Shown in pieces: positions 59,120 to 64,000 of a stretch of DNA of 64,000 bases (positions are counted from its first letter, which is position 1; each line of letters opens with the position of its first letter). A program made the position numbers and the translations under genes. The stretch is from positions 124,001 through 188,000 of the forward strand of contig NZ_JYIV01000028.1 of assembly GCF_000956405.1 (NCBI RefSeq), read 5' to 3'. Below the pieces are notes generated by a model. The model was not told where the DNA came from. It ran no database searches and saw only the letters and a program-made list of their open reading frames with translations. Source of the DNA: Microbacterium oxydans (GTDB lineage: Bacteria; Actinomycetota; Actinomycetes; Actinomycetales; Microbacteriaceae).

Positions 59120-59890
59120 ATGGATGCACCGACCGGCGCCGACGAGCGCTATCCCACGGCGTTCACCGTCGACGACTTCCGGTACAACCTCGCGGCCGTC
59201 GAATCGCGCATCGCCGAGGCCGCACATCGGACGGGGCGTGATCCGCGCGAGGTGACCCTGCTGCCGGTGAGCAAGACCGTCCCCACCGAGCGCGTCCGCG
59301 TCGCGATCCAGTCGGGCATGCGGCTGCTGGGCGAGAACAAGGTGCAGGAGGCGGCGCGCAAGAACGGGGAGACCGCCGACCTCGATGTGTCGTGGTCGAT
59401 CATCGGACACCTGCAGACCAACAAGGCAAGAGACGTCGCCGCGTTCGCCGCCGAGTTCCAGGCTCTCGATCGCCTGCGGGTCGCTGAGGCGCTCGACCGA
59501 CGTCTGCAGGCCGCGGGGCGCAGCCTCGACGTGTTCGTGCAGGTGAACACCTCGGCCGAGGACTCCAAGTTCGGGATGCCGCCGGAGGAGCTCCCGGCGT
59601 TCCTGGAGGCGCTGCCCTCCTACGAGACGCTTCGCGTACGGGGGCTGATGACCCTCGCCATCCTCACCCCCGATGAGGCGCGCGTGCGCGAGTGCTTCTC
59701 CCTGCTGCGCACGCTGCGAGACCAGGCCAGGGAAGATGCCCCCGACCTGATCGGGGCGGGCGAGCTGTCGATGGGGATGTCCGGGGACTACCAGATCGCC
59801 GTCGAGGAGGGCGCCACCTGCGTCCGCGTCGGGCAGGCGATCTTCGGAGCCAGGGCGCTTCCCGACAGCTATTACTGGCCGGAAGGCTGA
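59111..59890 (+). CDS. yggS: YggS/PLPBP family pyridoxal-phosphate homeostasis protein
   Basis: A 259-residue single-domain PLP-binding barrel with the lysine in LLPVSKTVP (Lys55), followed by LGENKVQEAARK, WSIIGHLQTNKARD, VFVQVNTSAEDSKFGMPPEEL and ELSMGMSGDYQIAVEEGATCVRVGQAIFG, all family signatures. It buffers PLP and affects amino-acid homeostasis, with no catalytic activity. The leaderless start MSKMDAPTG lies in operator C. ATG 59120 is an alternative. Placement under the same operator as gabT ties the regulon to PLP. Confidence 0.93.
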   Translation: MSKMDAPTGADERYPTAFTVDDFRYNLAAVESRIAEAAHRTGRDPREVTLLPVSKTVPTERVRVAIQSGMRLLGENKVQEAARKNGETADLDVSWSIIGHLQTNKARDVAAFAAEFQALDRLRVAEALDRRLQAAGRSLDVFVQVNTSAEDSKFGMPPEELPAFLEALPSYETLRVRGLMTLAILTPDEARVRECFSLLRTLRDQAREDAPDLIGAGELSMGMSGDYQIAVEEGATCVRVGQAIFGARALPDSYYWPEG

Positions 59891-59896
59891 CGAGAC

Positions 59897-60772
59897 GTGC
59901 TGCGGACCGTTCGCGCATATCTCGAACTGACCAAGCCCCGCATCCTGGAACTCCTCCTCGTCACCACGATCCCCGTCATGGTGTTCGCCGCCGACGGACA
60001 GCCGAGTGTCGCGCTCATGGCAGCAGTGCTCGTGGGCGGGGCTCTCAGCGCCGGTTCGGCCGGGGCCTTCAACATGTACCTCGAGCGCGGGAGCGATGCC
60101 CTCATGGAGCGCACCGCCCAGCGCCCCCTGGTGACCGGCGTCGTGTCTGCGCGGGCCGGTCTGATCTTCGCGCTCGTGCTCGGCGTCTCGTCCGTGGGGT
60201 GGATGCTCGCGCTCGTGGGGCCTCTGCCCGCCGCACTGTCCACCGCGGGTCTTCTGCTGTACGTGGTGTTCTACACCGTGCTGCTGAAGCCCCGCACCGA
60301 GCAGAACATCGTCTGGGGCGGGGTGGCTGGATGCATGCCGGTGCTGGTCGGCTGGAGCGCGGTGCGGGGCGCTGTCGAATGGCCGGCGGTGGTGCTGTTC
60401 TTGGTGGTGTTCTTCTGGACTCCCGCGCACTACTGGCCACTCTCGATCCGTTACCGCGACGACTACCGTCGGGCCGGCGTGCCGATGCTCGGGGCCACAC
60501 GCCCTCCGGTCTACGTCGCCCCCAGGGTGATCGGCTTCGCGGTGGCCACGGTGGTGTGCTCGCTCGTCCTGCCCTTCGTCGCGGAGGTGAGCTGGCTGTA
60601 CTGGACGGTGGCACTCGGGGCGGGTATCGGGTTCGTGGTGTCCGCGTGGCGGATGCGATCGCGGGCCCGGCGAGACGCGGAGCTGCGTCCCATGCTCGTC
60701 TTCCGCGCGTCGATCGCCTACCTCGCGGTACTGTTCCTCGCGGTGGGCGTCGACCCTCTTCTCACGCCCTGA
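59897..60772 (+). CDS. ctaB: Heme O synthase (protoheme IX farnesyltransferase)
   Basis: A 291-residue UbiA-superfamily protein with about eight or nine membrane helices. It attaches a farnesyl group to haem B for cytochrome oxidase. The first prenyl-diphosphate motif is NMYLERGSDALMERT (Asn59, Glu63, Asp67). Most CtaB proteins have Asp where Glu63 stands. The second motif is SIRYRDDYRRAGVPML. The start is GTG, 6 bp after yggS, so it is probably cotranscribed with it. It stands apart from other oxidase genes. Confidence 0.9.
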   Translation: MLRTVRAYLELTKPRILELLLVTTIPVMVFAADGQPSVALMAAVLVGGALSAGSAGAFNMYLERGSDALMERTAQRPLVTGVVSARAGLIFALVLGVSSVGWMLALVGPLPAALSTAGLLLYVVFYTVLLKPRTEQNIVWGGVAGCMPVLVGWSAVRGAVEWPAVVLFLVVFFWTPAHYWPLSIRYRDDYRRAGVPMLGATRPPVYVAPRVIGFAVATVVCSLVLPFVAEVSWLYWTVALGAGIGFVVSAWRMRSRARRDAELRPMLVFRASIAYLAVLFLAVGVDPLLTP

Positions 60773-60784
60773 GCGCGAGCGAGA

Positions 60785-60991
60785 TCAGTCCTCGGTCCGG
60801 AAGCCCGCGGGCTTGTGCGTGCCGTCGCAGAAGGGCTTGAGGGCCGACAGCCCGCAACGGCACAGCGCGACGGTGCGTCGGTGCGAGGCGATCGGCGTGC
60901 CGTCGGCGGCGTGCAGTTCGACCTCACCGCGCACGAGCAGCGGACCGTCCGGATACGGCGTGATCGTCGCCGGTTCGTGATCGGCGCTCAC
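60785..60991 (-). CDS. CDGSH-type 2Fe-2S protein
   Basis: A 68-residue iron-sulphur protein. The cluster ligands are Cys44, Cys46, Cys55 and His59 in the pattern C-R-C-G-L-S-x3-P-F-C-D-G-T-H, the CDGSH finger of mitoNEET-like proteins. There is no membrane anchor. The GTG start overlaps the stop of the haem-oxygenase-like enzyme gene (GTGA), so the two are made together, and it may pass electrons or a cluster to that enzyme. Confidence 0.92.
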   Translation of the reverse strand: MSADHEPATITPYPDGPLLVRGEVELHAADGTPIASHRRTVALCRCGLSALKPFCDGTHKPAGFRTED

Positions 60992-62055
60992 GGCGACACC
61001 TCGCTGCGCAGTGACGAGGAACCACCGGACCAGGCCTCCAGGATGTGTGCGCCTCCCCATCCGTCCACCGTCAGGCAGGCGGCTGCGCCGAACATGATGT
61101 CGGGCAGCAGCTCAGGGTGGTCTTCGGCGAGGCTGCCGGCGAGGTCTCGTGCGGCGATCTGCTCATGCACGGCGTCGGCCTCGACGTGCTCGTCGAAGTA
61201 CGCCGTGACGTCGGTGGGGAAGTCCAGACGACGCAGTCCGTCGGCGTACAGGCGGCAGGGGATCGAGGAGGTCATCTCGTAGGCGGCCAGGTGTCCGACG
61301 ATCGACCCGACGAGCCGGCGGTTGAGTCCGAACATCGACATCATGTTGAGCGACGCGAGGGTGACGGCGGGGAGGTCGTCGACATAGGTGCCGTAGGTGT
61401 CATCCAGGCCGGCGGCACGCATGGCGCGCGCGAAGAGGGTGGCGTGCACACGGTGCGGTCGGCCTCCGCCGTACTCGTCGGACTGGATCTCGACCAGAGC
61501 GGCCTTGGCCCGACCGTCCAGGCGGGGAATCGCCCAGGAGTGGGGATCCGCTTCGCGGAGGGTGTACGCCGAGCGCTGGATGAGCATCTCCCGCGCCTGG
61601 GACTCGGTGGCCTTCTTCACGAAGTACCGGGAGAGGCTCGGCCCGGTGTCCGCTTCGGCGAGGGCGAAGAGCGCCCGCCCGACGGCATCCACGGTCGGCT
61701 CCGGGAGCTCCGGCAGGGGGATGTTCGCGCGTAGTTCCCGCTCGAATGCCGACTCGAGCGTGCGGCGGGTCGCGAGGAGCGCCGGATCCCACTCGAGCTC
61801 GGGATCGAGCCCCGGCAGCGAGCCGTAAGCGGATGCATAGAGCACGAACAGGGCGAGCTGGATGTCGTCGTCACGGGAGACATCGGCGCAGGCCGCCGCG
61901 GCTTCATCGGCGAGAGTCGTGTGGACGGTGTCGCGATCGGCTCCGGTGAGATGCGAGATGACGGCGCGGCTCACCGGACCGCGGTCGTGGAAGGGGAGTC
62001 GCGGTGCGGCTGACGAGGCGGATGCCGGGGCGGTGGCCGTGGCTGTTGAGGTCAT
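60988..62055 (-). CDS. Iron-containing redox enzyme of the haem-oxygenase-like fold
   Basis: A 355-residue protein matching the iron-containing redox enzyme family (haem-oxygenase-like diiron oxidases and related). Candidate metal ligands are Glu/Asp/His in LVEIQSDEYGGGRPHRVHATLFARAM and YFDEHVEADAVHEQIAARDLAG, a typical E...H / D..H spacing on helices of this fold. Relatives carry out N-oxygenation, C-C cleavage or desaturation on amino acids and fatty acids. The substrate here is unknown. AGGAG lies before ATG 62055. A CDGSH protein is translationally coupled downstream. Confidence 0.87.
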   Translation of the reverse strand: MTSTATATAPASASSAAPRLPFHDRGPVSRAVISHLTGADRDTVHTTLADEAAAACADVSRDDDIQLALFVLYASAYGSLPGLDPELEWDPALLATRRTLESAFERELRANIPLPELPEPTVDAVGRALFALAEADTGPSLSRYFVKKATESQAREMLIQRSAYTLREADPHSWAIPRLDGRAKAALVEIQSDEYGGGRPHRVHATLFARAMRAAGLDDTYGTYVDDLPAVTLASLNMMSMFGLNRRLVGSIVGHLAAYEMTSSIPCRLYADGLRRLDFPTDVTAYFDEHVEADAVHEQIAARDLAGSLAEDHPELLPDIMFGAAACLTVDGWGGAHILEAWSGGSSSLRSEVSP

Positions 62056-62148
62056 GTGTCGTGCTCCTGATCGATGCGGACCCTCGTATCCTGCGGGTGC
62101 AGACGAGATCCGGCCAGGGACTTGACGAGCGCCCGTCGACCGGGCAAG

Positions 62149-62164
62149 CGGCCGCACGCGGCCG
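62149..62164 (-). terminator. GC hairpin after the GH114 gene
   Basis: CGGCCGC (62149-62155) pairs with GCGGCCG (62158-62164) around two bases. It follows the GH114 stop by 12 bp on the minus strand, before the promoter region of the iron enzyme. The loop is very short, so it may pair less fully than drawn. Confidence 0.45.
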
Positions 62165-62176
62165 TCACGGAGCCGC

Positions 62177-62992
62177 CTAGGGACAGGCCTCGAACGTGTA
62201 GGCGTCGTCGTCCGGGGTGACGAGATCGCGGTCCCGCAGCACCATCGTCGCCGGCGAGGCGTCGTCCGCGCACATCTCGGCGAAGGAACGTGGCAGCTCG
62301 TCGGTGTACTCGATGTCGATCACGTGCTCGCCGTAGACGTCGGTGTACGCCCCGCATTCGTCGTAGGCCGCGCATTCCTCGGTCACCGCGAAGTCGAATC
62401 CGGCTCGGTCGTGAAGCACGGCGGCATCCTCGGCGGCGTTCTTCTGTCCGGCCGCCAGCCCCGCGCCGTGCGCCGCCTCGACCAGGAGCGCAGCCAATGC
62501 GAGGTTGTCATCGAGAGAGAGGGCACCCTGCGACCGCGAGTACGAGTCGAGGTTGTCGAACTCGACAGCGTCGAATCCGTCGTCCCCGCAGCGCTCGATC
62601 CACGGGATCACGGTGTCGGCGATCTGCTCCCGGCGCTGCGCCGTCGACGTGTCGAGCAGTGCCTCATCCGGCCAGTCCGGGTCGAAGACGACGTGTCCGT
62701 CGCGCTGCAGCAGCAGATCGTCGGACCACGAGTCGAGCTCTCCCGGTTGCGTCTGGAAGCCGTTGACGTAGCAGATCGAGTACACGCCGGCCGCGGGCTC
62801 CGCGCTGCGGTCGCGCCCGACCACGCCGACGCCCGAGGGTGGGTCGTAGGCGCCACCGAGCTGGTAGTCCGGCGTCGCACCGATCGGAGGAAGGGGGACG
62901 GAGGTCGACGATTCTGCAGGCACCGCGCACCCGCCGAGCGCCAGAAGGGCGACCACGGCCGCCGGCGAGGCGCGGCGGAGCAGCCGAGTCAG
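62177..62992 (-). CDS. Secreted GH114-family lipoprotein (polygalactosaminidase-like)
   Basis: A 271-residue lipoprotein with a glycoside-hydrolase-like barrel. The lipobox LALGGC gives Cys22. YQLGGAYDPPSGVGVVGRD, GVYSICYVNGFQTQPGE, VVFDPDWPDEALLD and DGFDAVEFDNLDSYSRSQG match family 114, with acidic residues of the last block as likely catalytic residues. No ATG, GTG or TTG lies where a signal peptide needs one. The only fitting start is CTG 62992, which overlaps the stop of the gene before it (CTGA) and has GGAG 7 nt upstream, so translation is probably coupled from a CTG codon. Confidence 0.85.
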   Translation of the reverse strand: MTRLLRRASPAAVVALLALGGCAVPAESSTSVPLPPIGATPDYQLGGAYDPPSGVGVVGRDRSAEPAAGVYSICYVNGFQTQPGELDSWSDDLLLQRDGHVVFDPDWPDEALLDTSTAQRREQIADTVIPWIERCGDDGFDAVEFDNLDSYSRSQGALSLDDNLALAALLVEAAHGAGLAAGQKNAAEDAAVLHDRAGFDFAVTEECAAYDECGAYTDVYGEHVIDIEYTDELPRSFAEMCADDASPATMVLRDRDLVTPDDDAYTFEACP

Positions 62993-63681
62993 TGCGCTGC
63001 TCCGTACAGCTCCGCGATCTCCTTCGACCCCATGCCCTGCGCGTAGGTCGGGTGCTGGGGCCAGCCCTCCGGAACGTCCTGCCATTCCTCCTGGCGACCG
63101 TAGGGGAGCAGGTCGACAAGACCCTGCAGATAGCTGAGTCGCTCCGTGCCGCGGCCATCCGTGTGCCAAGTCCGGTACACGGTGTCGCCGTCGCGCAGGA
63201 AGACGTTCACGCCGAACCCCGCGTTCGGCGGGGCATCCACATCGGCCCCGAACATGCTGTCGGCGCTCGAGTACCACTGCATCCGATTGCCCACGCGCTC
63301 ACGGTAGGCCAGGGCTTCGTCGATCGGCCCGTTCGTCACGATCACGAAGCGCGCGTCGTAGTAGCGCTCCAGCACATCGAGCCGCGTGAACTGCGAGGTG
63401 AAGCCGGTGCATCCGGGACACTGCCACTCACTGCCGTCCGACCACATGTGGTTGTAGACGATCAGCTGGGAACGCCCGTCGAAGATGTCGGCCAGGCGTA
63501 CCGGACCGTCGGCTCCGACCAGCGTGTACTCGGGCAGTTCGACCATGGGCAGGCGTCGTCGTTGCGCGGCGATCGCGTCGAGCTCCCTGGTCGCGGCCTT
63601 CTCGCGCACCCGCAGCTCGTCGAGCTCCCGACGCCAGGTCTCGGCGTCGACGACAGGGGGAAGGGGCTGTGCTGTGCTCAC
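62989..63681 (-). CDS. DUF899-family thioredoxin-like protein
   Basis: A 230-residue protein of the DUF899/AhpC-TSA-like group. After an N-terminal helix (WRRELDELRVREKAATRELDAIAAQRRRLPMVEL) comes a thioredoxin fold with a CPGC pair (Cys88, Cys91 in SEWQCPGCTGF) and a conserved C-terminus (YGRQEEWQDVPEGWPQHPTY). The GTG start has GGAGG 6 nt before it. Redox role likely, partner unknown. The gene overlaps the GH114 lipoprotein gene. Confidence 0.87.
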   Translation of the reverse strand: MSTAQPLPPVVDAETWRRELDELRVREKAATRELDAIAAQRRRLPMVELPEYTLVGADGPVRLADIFDGRSQLIVYNHMWSDGSEWQCPGCTGFTSQFTRLDVLERYYDARFVIVTNGPIDEALAYRERVGNRMQWYSSADSMFGADVDAPPNAGFGVNVFLRDGDTVYRTWHTDGRGTERLSYLQGLVDLLPYGRQEEWQDVPEGWPQHPTYAQGMGSKEIAELYGAAH

Positions 63682-63737
63682 GGTGGCCTCCGGATGCTGT
63701 GCGGATGCGTCCAGTCTGCGCGCGGCCGGCGACACGG

Positions 63738-64000
63738 TCAATGCGGGAGCGGCCCCGTGGATGCGGTGTCGGCGGGGAGCGCCTCGTTCGGATTGCGACG
63801 GATGCCGATCCACGACACCACGCCGCCGATCACGAGCAGGGCGGCCGTGACCCAGGCGGCGCTGTGGAAGCCGTCGAGGTCGAGAGTGCCGCCGACGATG
63901 GTCGACAGCATCGCGACGACGAGCAGCCCGGCCACACGAGATACCGCGTTGTTGACGGCCGAGGCGATCCCCGAATGGTTCTCGTCGATCGCCCCGAGGA
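63738..64000 (-). CDS. C-terminal end of an MFS transporter (cut by window end)
   Basis: Only the last 87 residues or so are in the window: the frame enters at 64000 as LGAIDENHSGIASAVNNAVSRVAGLLVV and ends PADTASTGPLPH. The E(N/H)SG.ASA.NN..SR.AG block and two following membrane helices are typical of the end of 14-helix DHA2 MFS pumps. The start lies outside. Confidence 0.8.
   Translation of the reverse strand, partial: LGAIDENHSGIASAVNNAVSRVAGLLVVAMLSTIVGGTLDLDGFHSAAWVTAALLVIGGVVSWIGIRRNPNEALPADTASTGPLPH

Noticed and set aside
1..64000. Insertion sequences, prophage, integrase or attachment sites
   Set aside because: No transposase, integrase, phage structural gene or terminal repeat was seen. 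The tRNA-Cys has no integrase or duplicated 3' end nearby.

Overview
The window is a piece of chromosome from a high-GC actinobacterium, most likely a Microbacterium or close Microbacteriaceae relative. Supporting signs are the strong G/C third-position bias, many GTG starts, the DUF7882 small-protein family, paired YhgE/Pip membrane proteins, and -10 boxes of the form TANNNT placed 6-8 nt before the start codon (leaderless transcripts). I see no insertion sequence, prophage, CRISPR array, rRNA or integration site. The content is ordinary accessory chromosome, rich in small regulator-plus-target modules.

Layout. 0-4.5 kb: a LysR regulator divergent from the folate-independent, oxygen-dependent methionine synthase pair mesX-mesD, then an alpha/beta hydrolase and a VOC protein. 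4.8-6.7 kb: a membrane Ser/Thr kinase and a lipoprotein. 6.9-9.9 kb: three DUF7882 paralogues interleaved with three tiny, very acidic proteins, a membrane protein and a lipoprotein. 10-13 kb: a ThrE-type exporter, two small unknowns and a BLUF blue-light sensor. 13-18.8 kb: a TetR-YhgE-YhgE operon. 18.9-22.2 kb: SDR, NAD(P)-binding protein, truncated luciferase-like gene, MarR, GNAT, NIPSNAP. 22.3-26.3 kb: formylglycine-generating enzyme, Cys-type sulfatase and a thioester-domain surface protein. 26.3-35.8 kb: CPBP protease, MFS, LCP ligase with its two-component system, lipoprotein, HxlR/MFS and TetR/EamA pairs. 36.8-39.5 kb: two auxiliary aminoacyl-tRNA synthetases, each behind its own amino-acid-sensing leader RNA. 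39.6-50.8 kb: GNAT, oleate hydratase, HAD, glycosyltransferase, hydrolase, MFS/MarR, EamA/TetR, MarR, old yellow enzyme, nuclease. 50.9-59.9 kb: a PLP-enzyme region under a shared palindromic operator. 59.9-64 kb: heme O synthase, CDGSH protein plus haem-oxygenase-like iron enzyme, GH114 lipoprotein, DUF899 and the end of an MFS gene.

The most notable systems are these. (1) A translational T-box riboswitch (36.8-36.97 kb) upstream of an archaeal-type aspartyl/asparaginyl-tRNA synthetase, followed at once by a Trp-Trp-Trp leader peptide and a textbook attenuator upstream of a second-type tryptophanyl-tRNA synthetase. (2) A 16-bp palindrome, TTTGACCTATGTCAAA, found at three promoters (50.86, 56.99 and 59.10 kb). 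It overlaps the -35 box of a MocR-type GntR/aminotransferase regulator and of gabT, and the start region of yggS and a HAD phosphatase, which defines a local PLP/GABA regulon. (3) A DUF7882/acidic microprotein cluster of unknown function. (4) A CDGSH iron-sulphur protein translationally coupled to a haem-oxygenase-like diiron enzyme.

All functional calls are by reading motifs and family resemblance. No database search or folding program was run.
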